Made by a program: the position numbers and the translations under genes. 64,000 nt of DNA from the NCBI RefSeq assembly GCF_000313565.1, contig NZ_HE578926.1, forward strand, positions 173,760 through 237,759, given 5' to 3'. The notes under the pieces were generated by a model, which saw only the letters and a list, made by a program, of their open reading frames with translations, was not told the origin of the DNA and ran no database searches. Position 1 is the stretch's first letter. Every line of letters starts with the position of its first letter. The stretch comes from Dielma fastidiosa. Its GTDB lineage: Bacteria > Bacillota_I > Bacilli_A > Erysipelotrichales > Erysipelotrichaceae. Below, piece by piece: positions 38,998-47,852 of this stretch.

Positions 38998-41402
38998 CAT
39001 ATTTCAATATGATCAGCAATTGTTTGATAAAGCTGATCCGGATCAATTGGTTTAGAGAGATGTCCATTCATGCCTGCTTCACTTGCTTTTACCACATCTT
39101 CATGGAAAGCATCAGCGGTCATTGCGATAATTGGGATGGTACATGCTCTTGGATGCGATGATTTTCTGATTCTCTCGGCGGCTGAATAGCCATCCATAAC
39201 CGGCATCTGGATATCCATCAAAATCAAATCATAAAGATGCCCTTTAGCCATAAATTTATCTAGTGCCTGCTGACCATCGGCCACCCAGTCCACACTGATG
39301 CCTACCATTTTTAATAACTCCACAGCGATTTCACGGTTCAGTTCATTATCTTCCGCAAGTAGGATATGACGGCCGCGCAAGGATGGATATTGCACCCTTT
39401 CCATTGGCGGGCGCACTGCTTTTTCAATGCCGGTAATCGATAAGAGTGTATTGTATAAGGAAGAGGCAAACACCGGTTTAGATAAAAATGAATTAGCTCC
39501 CGCCGCTCTGGCACTTTCTTCAATAGCGCTCCAATCGTATGCTGTGACAATAATGATTACCGTGTTCGCATCCGCAAACTGACGGATACGGCGCGTTACC
39601 TCAACGCCGTCAATATCCGAAAGCTTCCAGTCAATCAGACACACATCATAGCCTTCGCCGCTTTGATACGCCTCATATACCTTATCGACACATGCTTTGC
39701 CTGTCAGTACCCAATCAGCACAGATACCCAGATTTTTAAGCAGCAATGAAGTATGAATACAGCCATCTTTATCATCATCGGCAATCAGCACCTTTAATGA
39801 TTCGATGACATTTGGTTTAATAACTGTCAATGGTTTATCAGGCAAATCAAAATCAAGCTCAACCGCAAATGTTGATCCGCTGTTTTCTTTGCTGCTGACG
39901 GTGATTGTACCGCCCATTAAGGTAACCAGATTTTTGGCTATTGACATGCCTAAGCCAGTACCGCCGTATTTTTGACCGGTGGCGGCACTTGCCTGTTCAA
40001 AAGGTTTAAATAAGCGATCCATGAATTCCTCATTCATGCCGATTCCCGTATCACTGACCGTAAAACGCAGGCGCAGACGCTGATCGTGGCGCTGCAGCTG
40101 ACGTATTTCCAAACGGATCGTACCGCCTTCAGGCGTGAACTTCAGCGCATTCGATAATAAATTCAGCAAGATCTGATTCAAACGCAGGGCGTCACCCAAA
40201 AGCTCGGTCTGCACAAGATCAATCACCGGTACTGAAAATGTCAGTCCCTTAGCCTCTGCCTGTGGATAAATAATGGAAAAAATTGAATCCACCACAGTTT
40301 CCAGATTAAATGGCTCATGCGCGATCAGCATCTTACCTTCATTAATCTTAGACATATCTAAAATATCATTAATTAAAGTCATTAAATGCTTAGAAGCATA
40401 ACCAATCTTTTCAAGACAGTCACTGACACGCCGCTGATCATCAATATAAGCTGCCGCAATCGTCGTCATACCAATAATCGCGTTCATCGGTGTGCGGATT
40501 TCATGACTCATGCGTGACAAGAAATCAGTTTTAGCTTGATTGGCCTGTTCAGCGGCATTCAGTGCGTCCTGAAGAGCAGCCGCCTGACGGGTTAATTTTC
40601 TTTGAATCTCCCTTAATTCAGTCACATCAGTAATATCAATAAAGATACATAAATAAATCGGACAGCCATTCTGCCAGTCAATACATGAAGCATTCACCTG
40701 AAGCCATAGCGTATCCCCCTGCTGGCTCTTAACATGCATCACAAAACGAACCGGCTTGCCAGCCAGTAATTCATCTTTATGTTCGCTGATAACCTCTAAA
40801 TTATTTTCAATATTATTCCGATGCAGTTCATTGCCATTATTTAAAGCATCACCGCCGAAATAATTCATAAACCGCTCATTACCATCTAACGCTGTTAAAC
40901 GCAGATCTTTTTCAATTCGATATTTGGCCACAAAACCTGGCAGATTTTCATAAGTTACAGACTGCTCCTTCTGGGTACGTACCAAATCATCAATATTGGT
41001 TAGCACTGAATAAGCGACCTGATAACCATTAATGTATTCATCAGCAAACTGGGCTGAAAACTGCACCCAGACATCCTCACCGCCCTTACGGCGCAGACGG
41101 GATACCATTTTATAACCGCTTTGATGCTCCTCAAGCGCCTTCATCACGGTTTTGCCAAGCTTCTGCCATTCTTCCTGACAGTCCATATATTCATAGTATA
41201 AATCAGGACGGTTATGAAAAATCGCCTCATATTCATCCTTCGGCCAATCAATGAGCTGATAATAAAAATCATTGGCCCAAATGAGTGTAAAATGATCATC
41301 TAAAAGATGCTTACTGACACTGACGCCCAATAATTGCATTAATGTACTATATTCATAATCCGAAGCTGTCTGCATCATATCGGATATTTCTTTTTCTGTC
41401 AT
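38997..41402 (-). CDS. Hybrid sensor histidine kinase with two receiver domains
   Basis: An 801-residue soluble kinase; no membrane segment is evident. Two PAS-like sensor domains (about 15-140 and 145-270) are followed by a coiled linker, the HisKA domain with phospho-His in FLSRMSHEIRTPMNAIIG (about H308), and an HATPase domain (NQILLNLLSNALKFT, DTGIGM, GGTGLGMSI). Two receivers follow: the first (about 545-665) has acceptor Asp in CLIDWKLSDIDG, the second (about 680-795) in LILMDIQMPVMDG. It resembles BarA-type hybrid kinases but has no HPt domain. Start ATG follows GGGAGG. The tandem GntR and EAL genes lie divergent from it and may belong to the same signalling set. Confidence 0.92.
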   Translation of the reverse strand: MTEKEISDMMQTASDYEYSTLMQLLGVSVSKHLLDDHFTLIWANDFYYQLIDWPKDEYEAIFHNRPDLYYEYMDCQEEWQKLGKTVMKALEEHQSGYKMVSRLRRKGGEDVWVQFSAQFADEYINGYQVAYSVLTNIDDLVRTQKEQSVTYENLPGFVAKYRIEKDLRLTALDGNERFMNYFGGDALNNGNELHRNNIENNLEVISEHKDELLAGKPVRFVMHVKSQQGDTLWLQVNASCIDWQNGCPIYLCIFIDITDVTELREIQRKLTRQAAALQDALNAAEQANQAKTDFLSRMSHEIRTPMNAIIGMTTIAAAYIDDQRRVSDCLEKIGYASKHLMTLINDILDMSKINEGKMLIAHEPFNLETVVDSIFSIIYPQAEAKGLTFSVPVIDLVQTELLGDALRLNQILLNLLSNALKFTPEGGTIRLEIRQLQRHDQRLRLRFTVSDTGIGMNEEFMDRLFKPFEQASAATGQKYGGTGLGMSIAKNLVTLMGGTITVSSKENSGSTFAVELDFDLPDKPLTVIKPNVIESLKVLIADDDKDGCIHTSLLLKNLGICADWVLTGKACVDKVYEAYQSGEGYDVCLIDWKLSDIDGVEVTRRIRQFADANTVIIIVTAYDWSAIEESARAAGANSFLSKPVFASSLYNTLLSITGIEKAVRPPMERVQYPSLRGRHILLAEDNELNREIAVELLKMVGISVDWVADGQQALDKFMAKGHLYDLILMDIQMPVMDGYSAAERIRKSSHPRACTIPIIAMTADAFHEDVVKASEAGMNGHLSKPIDPDQLYQTIADHIEI

Positions 41403-41633
41403 CGCAAGACCTCCCGCACCTTCATCTTAATTATTATTTAAAATTTGTCTCATTCTGCTGCGCAAACAGAAGTATGTGATCATCCAAACAGAAGAATGCA
41501 CGATCTTATATAACCTTGTTCATAAGCATTTCTTTAATTATAACGCAATTTCTAAAAAACTCAACTATCCTATGGAGTCAAATCATGGTAAATGTTAAAA
41601 TAATAAGTAAACAATCACTAGGAGGTATCATCC

Positions 41634-43097
41634 TTGAGAAATGAACAGCAATTTTCAAATCTGATCTATGAATATCTACTTCAAAAATTCCATTTTCAGC
41701 ACTATCAGCTAAATGATACGCTGCCAACTATTGATAGTTTCTGCCGCGAATTCAGCGTTTCTGCGCAAACTGTACAGACCGCGCTTAAACGGCTGCGTGA
41801 TGAGGGTTATATAACGATGCGCAATGGTCAATATACGAAAGTGATTTTCAGCCAGAGTGAAGCGGAAGCACAGGCATTTAATCTGCGCTTTTTTGCCGAG
41901 CGCAGCGCTGCTTTTGCGGATTTAAGTGAGGCTGGGCGATTAATCTGGATTCCCCTGCTGATTGAGGGAATGAAACAGCTGAATGCGGATGAAATTCATT
42001 ATCTTTCTTCACTGGCGGAATGTACCCATGTGGAAGATCCGGTTTATTTCTATTGTTTTATTCTGCAGAAGCTGGAAAATCCATTAGCTATGAATCTCTT
42101 TTGGGAATTTACACTCTATCAGGGATTCCCTATCACTCATCGCAACAATACCGATAATTTCTATAATCTTGATTTGATTCGTCAGGGATTAAAAGGCGCT
42201 GTGCATCACCTCAAAATAAAAGCATGGCCTAACCTCTTAGATCAGCTGCTCTTGCTTCAGGATAATATTTATGCCCGCTCTGCCGATTATATACAAAAAG
42301 CCCAAGAGGCAAACAGCAGCGCTCCCCAGCTGCCTTTTAGATGGCGGATTTATCGTGAACGTCCGCAGCATTGTTACAGCTTGGCGGTGCGTTTGATGCA
42401 TGACATATATCTAGGCGAATACCGAGCTTCACACTATCTGCCCTCTTATGAAAAAATGGCAGAAAAATATGGATATTCCATCAGTACGATCCGCCGAACA
42501 ATTAAATTGCTGAATCAGCTTGGCACATGCCGCAGTGAAAATGGCAAAGGTACCCGTATCTTCACGATTGGCGAAAAGGGTGATTCACCGGATTTCAGCT
42601 GCAAGGCGATCCGCCGCAATCTCGCCTACTTTTTTCAGGCCTTTGAGTTAATCATCTATTCATGTGAAAATGTCTTTATGATGACTCTGCCGACGCTGAC
42701 TGCTCAGCAGTACAATGATTTAATCAATCAGCTGAAAATCTATGCAGACACTGACCAATGTGAATTATCGCTCTGGTGTCTGCTGATCACGATTGCTGAG
42801 GCGTGTCCGCTGCACAGCATCCGTGAAATATACGGCAAATTATATGGTTTATTTCTATGGGGACACCCATTAAAAGCTAATCATGAAAGAGGCGAGCATA
42901 ATATCAGCGATCAAGATTTTACTCTGGCACTGATACATACTCTTGAAAATAAAAATATTAATGAAACCGCGCTGCTGATTAAAGATTTTGTAAGCCGTCA
43001 GTTTATCCGTGCAGAAAACTATCTGCTGAAACAGGGAATGCAGCCTGAAGAACTGCGGCTGCCAATCTCCTTCCGTCTGCTTGTTCCCGCTGAATGA
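41634..43097 (+). CDS. Regulator with two GntR-type DNA-binding domains
   Basis: A 487-residue protein made of two similar halves. Each starts with a GntR winged helix: LNDTLPTIDSFCREFSVSAQ/TVQTALKRLRDEGYI in the first (about 20-65) and LPSYEKMAEKYGYSISTIRR/TIKLLNQLG in the second (about 265-305). Each is followed by a helical segment of about 150-180 residues without a known ligand domain. Start is TTG 41634 after AGGAGG. It is a covalently joined dimer in design. Upstream is a 230-bp gap without a clear signal. It precedes the PAS-GGDEF-EAL gene by 72 bases, so co-transcription is likely. Confidence 0.8.
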   Translation: MRNEQQFSNLIYEYLLQKFHFQHYQLNDTLPTIDSFCREFSVSAQTVQTALKRLRDEGYITMRNGQYTKVIFSQSEAEAQAFNLRFFAERSAAFADLSEAGRLIWIPLLIEGMKQLNADEIHYLSSLAECTHVEDPVYFYCFILQKLENPLAMNLFWEFTLYQGFPITHRNNTDNFYNLDLIRQGLKGAVHHLKIKAWPNLLDQLLLLQDNIYARSADYIQKAQEANSSAPQLPFRWRIYRERPQHCYSLAVRLMHDIYLGEYRASHYLPSYEKMAEKYGYSISTIRRTIKLLNQLGTCRSENGKGTRIFTIGEKGDSPDFSCKAIRRNLAYFFQAFELIIYSCENVFMMTLPTLTAQQYNDLINQLKIYADTDQCELSLWCLLITIAEACPLHSIREIYGKLYGLFLWGHPLKANHERGEHNISDQDFTLALIHTLENKNINETALLIKDFVSRQFIRAENYLLKQGMQPEELRLPISFRLLVPAE

Positions 43098-43169
43098 TAT
43101 CGTTTCCTTGCATTTTTTGGTAAATAAAGATAAGATAAAATATATAGAAGGACAATAAGGGGTGATTCT

Positions 43170-45629
43170 GTGAAACTTGATAACTTTTATGTTGATGACA
43201 AAATGGTCAGTAAGGCTTTGATGAGCAGTATCGATGATTATATCTATTTGGGAGATCTGACAACTAATGTGTTTTTTGTTTCACAGAATATGTATGATGA
43301 TTTTGATTTACCCGGCCGTTTAGTAGAGGATCTGGTTAATGTCTGGGGAAGATTGATTCATGAAAAGGATAAAGAACGCTACTTTAAATCCATTGATGAT
43401 ATGCTGGCTGGCAAAGCGGATTCACATAACGAGGAATATCAGATCCGCAACCGCAAGGGTCAGTATGTTTGGGTACATTGCAAGGGATGTCTGTATCGTG
43501 ATCCGCAAACACAGGCGCCGCTTTCATTCATCGGTATTGTAAAGAAACCATCATCACTTGGCAAGGTTGATTCTATTACCGGACTGCTTGCCCATGAAAC
43601 GTTTCAGGAAACGCTGCAGAATCTCTCGGCGGACGGCATGCTCGATAACGCCGGTTTTATGATTCTCGGCATAGATAATTTCACCAAAATCAATACGCTG
43701 AAAACACACCATTTTGGTGATATCGTACTGCGCAATACGGCTCAGGATCTGACAGGTTTATTGCCTGAAAGCGTTCAGCTCTATCGTTTTGACGGCGATC
43801 AATTTGCCATTTTTACACCCGACGGCACCCGCTGCTCATTACGGGCAATCTATGAAACCATTCAGGCTTATACATCGCACAGTCACAGTGCGGAGGGCCA
43901 GACCTATGATTTCACTATGTCAGCTGGGGCGGTACGTTTTGCCGATATCAGCGACATCGATGAAAAAGCTGAAAAATGCGCGGCTATCGCTTTAAAAGAA
44001 GCAAAAGCGAACGGTAAAAATCAGTGTGTCTTCTTTGAGGAAAGCATGCTGGATTATAAAGTTAGAGAACAGGCGATCCTTCAGGATCTTCAGGAAAGTA
44101 TTGCCGATAACTATGCAGGCTATCATCTTGTCTATCAGCCAATAGCCGACGCGGCAACGCTGCGTATCATCGGCGCTGAGGCACTGCTTCGCTATCAAAG
44201 TAAAACCTATGGCGCCTTATATCCCGATGAATTTATCCATCTGCTTGAAAATTCCGGCTTGATTCTGCCAGTCGGACGCTGGGTACTCAGCGAAGCAATC
44301 AAAATGTGCGCGAAATGGCGTCAGCGGATTCCGGAATTCGTCATGAGTGTAAATGTTTCCTGTCTGCAGCTTAAAGATGATGATTTTCCTCATATCGTAG
44401 AAACGGAGCTTGAGAAAGCCCATCTGCCGGCCGACAGCCTGATCTTAGAAATGACTGAATCTTATTTCGTGAGTGATAGTGATATCATCGCAGACGCGTT
44501 ATCAAAACTGCGGAAACTGGGCTGCAACATTGCTATGGATGATTTTGGCACCGGATATTCCTCATTGGGAAGACTGACAAACTTTAATATTGATATTGTG
44601 AAAATTGACCGTTTGTTTGTGCAGCAGCTCTATGCCAACCATTTTAATCACAGCTTTATTGAAGCGGTCATCCGGCTTTGCCACAGTGCCGGTATGAAGG
44701 TATGTGTGGAAGGTGTGGAAACCTGTGAGGAACAGCAAAGCATCAGTTCACTTTATTCAGATACTTTACAAGGCTATTTCTTCTCAAAACCAATACCGCC
44801 GCAAAGCTTTGAAGAGAATTTCATCGCACAGCCAGACTGTATGGGTAAATATGCGATTAAAGAGGAATTGCCGCCATACTGCATTAAAATGTCCAGCAAT
44901 AAGGATTTGTTGTTAATGATGATGGATGCGGTACCTCTAGGCTTTAACTTATGGAATCACAATTATCAGAATGTAGAATGCAATCATGCCGCTGTTAAGA
45001 TGTTTGACTTATTAAGCGAAGAGGAATATCTCGATCATTTCTATGATTTATCCCCAGAATATCAGCCTGACGGTACACCCTCCATGCAGAAAGCAAAAGA
45101 ATATATCAGTAAAGCCTTTGAAAAAGGCAGCTGTGTATTCTATTGGCAGCATCAAAAACTGAATGGTGAGCCAATGCCTTGTGAGGTTACTTTAGTTCGC
45201 ATCCGATATAAAAATGAATATCTGGTTGCCGGTTATACGCGTGATTTAAGAAGACAGTTACGAATTGAAGCACTATGTGAAAGCAAGTGTCATGTCTATG
45301 ATCCGCTGCCTGAGGCAGTGATGATTTTTGACATTGCAAAGCATGCTTGTGTCTATGCAAATCCATTCATGCTTGAATTTGTCAATGCGAAAGCTTATCC
45401 GCTGCAGCTGGATCAATTTCTGATGCCGCCGCTGAGTATGAAGGAGCTCATTGATCTTTCATGTCATCAGCTGAATATCGGCAAACGTATCTTTACCTTT
45501 GAATTCAACCTGCTGATTAAAGGCAAGCCAACGCCTGTTTTAGCAAGCAGCACATATCTCAGTGATCATCATGACTATTTGATGATAACCTTAAATCGCA
45601 CTGAATTAAAACCAGAAGTCAGTTTATAA
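43170..45629 (+). CDS. PAS-GGDEF-EAL-PAS protein, likely c-di-GMP phosphodiesterase
   Basis: An 819-residue soluble signalling protein. PAS (about 15-130) with KGQYVWVHCKG; GGDEF-like domain (about 135-300); EAL domain (about 310-560); and two PAS-like regions to the end. The GGDEF signature is degraded to RFDGDQFAIF, so cyclase activity is probably lost, though GTP binding may persist. EAL catalytic residues look intact: GAEALLRY, NVSCLQL, LEMTES, MDDFGTGYSS, VKIDRLF, EGVET and QGYFFSKP. It should therefore cleave cyclic di-GMP. Start is GTG 43170 after AAGGGGTGATT. It sits next to the hybrid kinase and tandem GntR genes. Confidence 0.88.
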   Translation: MKLDNFYVDDKMVSKALMSSIDDYIYLGDLTTNVFFVSQNMYDDFDLPGRLVEDLVNVWGRLIHEKDKERYFKSIDDMLAGKADSHNEEYQIRNRKGQYVWVHCKGCLYRDPQTQAPLSFIGIVKKPSSLGKVDSITGLLAHETFQETLQNLSADGMLDNAGFMILGIDNFTKINTLKTHHFGDIVLRNTAQDLTGLLPESVQLYRFDGDQFAIFTPDGTRCSLRAIYETIQAYTSHSHSAEGQTYDFTMSAGAVRFADISDIDEKAEKCAAIALKEAKANGKNQCVFFEESMLDYKVREQAILQDLQESIADNYAGYHLVYQPIADAATLRIIGAEALLRYQSKTYGALYPDEFIHLLENSGLILPVGRWVLSEAIKMCAKWRQRIPEFVMSVNVSCLQLKDDDFPHIVETELEKAHLPADSLILEMTESYFVSDSDIIADALSKLRKLGCNIAMDDFGTGYSSLGRLTNFNIDIVKIDRLFVQQLYANHFNHSFIEAVIRLCHSAGMKVCVEGVETCEEQQSISSLYSDTLQGYFFSKPIPPQSFEENFIAQPDCMGKYAIKEELPPYCIKMSSNKDLLLMMMDAVPLGFNLWNHNYQNVECNHAAVKMFDLLSEEEYLDHFYDLSPEYQPDGTPSMQKAKEYISKAFEKGSCVFYWQHQKLNGEPMPCEVTLVRIRYKNEYLVAGYTRDLRRQLRIEALCESKCHVYDPLPEAVMIFDIAKHACVYANPFMLEFVNAKAYPLQLDQFLMPPLSMKELIDLSCHQLNIGKRIFTFEFNLLIKGKPTPVLASSTYLSDHHDYLMITLNRTELKPEVSL

Positions 45630-45640
45630 GGAAATATCAA

Positions 45641-45742
45641 AAAAGCAGGCTATAATTCAATCACTAGAACCTGCTTCATTTTCTTTTAATACTATTGCCC
45701 ATTACCCATAAAATCGTCACCCGCAAAAAGTGACGATTTTTA
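45641..45742 (+). terminator. Two terminator-like hairpins after the EAL gene
   Basis: AAGCAGG (from 45643) pairs with CCTGCTT (to about 45678). Further on CGTCAC...GTGACG (45717-45736) is followed by TTTTTATT and is the better terminator. Confidence 0.65.
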
Positions 45743-45752
45743 TTATTTAATT

Positions 45753-45881
45753 TTAATGAATGAGCCAGCCATAATCCTGCCGACAATCCACTACATAATC
45801 TGCATATACAATATCATCAATGATTTGAGAGATTATCATATAGTGTTTCTCAAAAACAATAAAACGAACGTCAATGTACAC
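45753..45881 (-). pseudogene. Possible gene end fragment
   Basis: On the minus strand an open frame reads DVYIDVRFIVFEKHYMIISQ and ends YADYVVDCRQDYGWLIH. Its composition looks protein-like. The only starts are GTG 45881 or an internal ATG, both without a proper binding site. It follows the MerR gene stop closely, so it may be a leftover of a lost gene. Confidence 0.25.
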
Positions 45882-45922
45882 ATCCCTAATAGTTCTGTTT
45901 TTAATTAATCCCTCAATAATTT

Positions 45923-46741
45923 TTAACTATAAAAATTCATAATTGCATGGCTGATTGCCAATGCGCTTCCTTTTCCATAACGCTGATCTAATACAGAGAG
46001 CATTTCTTTATCCTTAACAAACAGTTCTGCTTGTTTGCACAACAGCGCTTTGACATCAACAGCCTGATAAAGCTGCCGGCAGACAAACTCATATTCACCA
46101 ATCATTCGCTTAGCTGATAACTCATCGCCGCCCAATCGTTCATGCTCTGCGATACGCTTAAACAGCTCATCTATACGTCGCTGATATGAATTAAGAAGCT
46201 GATTATTTTCACTCGGTTTTCCATACCATTCAATCATTTTCTTAAAATTCTGCTGTGCCTTAGACTCTCCTGCATGATTCATATATACTTGCCGATATGC
46301 TTCTATACCGCCAAATTGATCAGTAAGTGCCTGTAGCTGTTCTTCTCGCATATCTGTAATTAATTCCTGAAACAATTGTTCAATTTCAAGCTGACTGAAT
46401 TCCTTAAAACTCATTGTATTTTCTCCTTTCATTACATCATCAATTAAACGAATCAGATTACCAAGCCGATGTTTTTTCATTTGTAATAATCGTTTCTGTT
46501 TAATCAATGCTGCTTCTTTATCAAAGGATGGATTTTCTATGATTATCTTAATTTTCTTCAGCGGCAAATCAAATTCTTTAAAAAATAAAATCTGTTGGAG
46601 TTTTGCCAGTGCTTCTTCATCATAATAACGATATCCTGATACACTATAAGCTGTCGGCTTCAGCAAATTAATTTTGTCATAATAATGCAGTGTGCGCACA
46701 CTGATACCGCTGATTTCAGATACTTCTTTTACTGTTTTCAT
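45923..46741 (-). CDS. MerR family regulator with TipA-like effector domain
   Basis: A 272-residue regulator. The MerR winged helix is at about 1-70 (KTVKEVSEISGISVRTLHYYDKINLLKP, GYRYYDEEALAKLQQI), then a coiled coil (about 75-110). The C-terminal part (about 125-272) is a TipAS-like domain that in relatives binds thiopeptide or other hydrophobic drugs (FGGIEAYRQVYMNHA, RMIGEYEFVCRQLYQA, DQRYGKGSALAISHAI). Start ATG follows GGGAGGGATA. The promoter has a 19-bp spacer, so it probably activates its own transcription. No efflux gene adjoins. Confidence 0.9.
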   Translation of the reverse strand: MKTVKEVSEISGISVRTLHYYDKINLLKPTAYSVSGYRYYDEEALAKLQQILFFKEFDLPLKKIKIIIENPSFDKEAALIKQKRLLQMKKHRLGNLIRLIDDVMKGENTMSFKEFSQLEIEQLFQELITDMREEQLQALTDQFGGIEAYRQVYMNHAGESKAQQNFKKMIEWYGKPSENNQLLNSYQRRIDELFKRIAEHERLGGDELSAKRMIGEYEFVCRQLYQAVDVKALLCKQAELFVKDKEMLSVLDQRYGKGSALAISHAIMNFYS

Positions 46742-46764
46742 ATTATCCCTCCCTTGATATTAAC

Positions 46765-46795
46765 AATTTACACTATGACGCTGTGTCAGTGTCAA
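46765..46795 (-). promoter_or_regulatory. MerR-type promoter of the TipA-like gene
   Basis: On the minus strand TTGACA (46790-46795) and TAAATT (46765-46770) are 19 bp apart, the over-long spacer that MerR proteins untwist. The spacer region contains the dyad ACACT..GAC / GTC..AGTGT. Confidence 0.75.
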
Positions 46796-46823
46796 CAAGA
46801 AAATAATATCTTCATACTATAAA

Positions 46824-46870
46824 TCAAAAAGCAGTAAATCTCTAGATATAGAATCTAAGCCTTTACTGCC
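46824..46870 (-). terminator. Terminator of yjdF
   Basis: On the minus strand GCAGTAAA pairs with TTTACTGC across a loop of about 23 bases, followed by TTTTTGATTT. Confidence 0.65.
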
Positions 46871-46892
46871 TCATTTATTTTTCTGTGAGCTT

Positions 46893-47264
46893 CTATTTCC
46901 TGCCTTTTTGTTTTGCCTGCTTCTGTTCTTTTCGCTCTGCTTTGCGCGCATTCAGCAATTCCTGCTGTCTGAGCTTTAACGCCTGCTGTGCTTTCGTGCT
47001 GTGTGATGCGTTTTGTAACTCACGGCGGCTTTCTTTTAAACGGCGTTTATAATTCTTTGACCGCTCTTTAACCTTGATACTGACCGCCGGACTGAATGGC
47101 AGTTCTCTTAAGCGCGGCAGCAAGGCTAACAGCTCTGTTTCTTTTGGTTCACTACCAAAAGTAATCTTACAAGCTTCAAGCTTATGATCCGCCTGCCGCT
47201 CAATAACGCCAACCCAAAAAGGGTCTTCAAAGTAAACCTTAAGACACTGTGATCCTTTGTTCAT
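46893..47264 (-). CDS. yjdF: YjdF family protein (DUF2992)
   Basis: A 123-residue protein of the YjdF family: GSQCLKVYFEDPFWVGVIER near the start, CKITFGSEPKETEL, and the basic helical end AQQALKLRQQELLNARKAER. The function of YjdF is not established; in relatives the gene is controlled by an RNA that binds azaaromatic compounds and is thought to help cells deal with such molecules. Start ATG follows AAAGGAGG. A long structured leader with conserved-looking elements precedes it. It is a single-gene unit with its own promoter and terminator. Confidence 0.88.
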   Translation of the reverse strand: MNKGSQCLKVYFEDPFWVGVIERQADHKLEACKITFGSEPKETELLALLPRLRELPFSPAVSIKVKERSKNYKRRLKESRRELQNASHSTKAQQALKLRQQELLNARKAERKEQKQAKQKGRK

Positions 47265-47267
47265 GAT

Positions 47268-47380
47268 AAATCCTCCTTTAACTATACATGAACAAAGAAT
47301 GGACGACCTAAGGAGGAAGGTTACTGACAGTTTCCTGCAACTGGACTACCGGCCAGTTCGTGTTTTTATCTTTGTATGAT
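47268..47380 (-). ncRNA. Probable yjdF riboswitch (azaaromatic-sensing)
   Basis: The leader of yjdF has stems fitting the yjdF motif: on the minus strand AACTGG-CCGGTAGT-CCAGTT, then GCAGGAAACTGT, and AACCTTCCTCCTTAGGTCGT, which can sequester the AAAGGAGG binding site. Assignment rests on the gene, the position, and partial recall of the motif; no covariance search was possible. Confidence 0.6.
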
Positions 47381-47381
47381 A

Positions 47382-47410
47382 AGTTTATCGTGTTTCATGA
47401 TAAACGTCAA
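47382..47410 (-). promoter_or_regulatory. Promoter of yjdF
   Basis: On the minus strand TTGACG (47405-47410), 17 bp, TAAACT (47382-47387). Confidence 0.6.
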
Positions 47411-47426
47411 GCTCACAGGCTTTACA

Positions 47427-47456
47427 CAAAAAAAGGACCATTGATATGATCCTTTA
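47427..47456 (-). terminator. Terminator of the mannose-family PTS operon
   Basis: On the minus strand AAAGGA pairs with TCCTTT and is followed by a T run, right after the EIIA stop. Confidence 0.75.
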
Positions 47457-47840
47457 GTCTCTAAGTATATGATTGATGCAAAGTATCTGACGGCGGGCTT
47501 CTTCGACGATTTCATCGATTCGCTGATCATTTAATGCCTCACCGGCAAAAATACATTCCATGACTAAGCCCAGATTAATGCCTGTGATACAAACGATATT
47601 ATACTCACCGATCAGTCTTGATACGACTTGTGTGACACTGCCGCCGATCACATCAGTAAAAATCAGAACCTTTTCCCCTGCTTCAAACGCATCCAGCAGT
47701 GATTTCAAAGCAGCGGTTACATCAAACTGTCCATCTACATAGGCATTAAGCGTATAAATATCCTGATTGCCGCTGAGTACCTTGATTGCGCTGGCATATC
47801 CGTCAGCCAAATGTCCATGTGTCGCGATTATATATTTCAT
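47454..47840 (-). CDS. Mannose-family PTS EIIA
   Basis: A 128-residue EIIA of the mannose/sorbose family. The phospho-His is in IIATHGHLADG (H8), and VLIFTDVIGGSVTQVV is the dimer-forming strand-helix. It takes phosphate from HPr and passes it to the EIIB of the same operon. Start ATG follows GAGAGG. It is the last gene of the unit EIIB-EIIC-EIID-SIS-EIIA. Confidence 0.9.
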   Translation of the reverse strand: MKYIIATHGHLADGYASAIKVLSGNQDIYTLNAYVDGQFDVTAALKSLLDAFEAGEKVLIFTDVIGGSVTQVVSRLIGEYNIVCITGINLGLVMECIFAGEALNDQRIDEIVEEARRQILCINHILRD

Positions 47841-47852
47841 TCATTTACCTCT

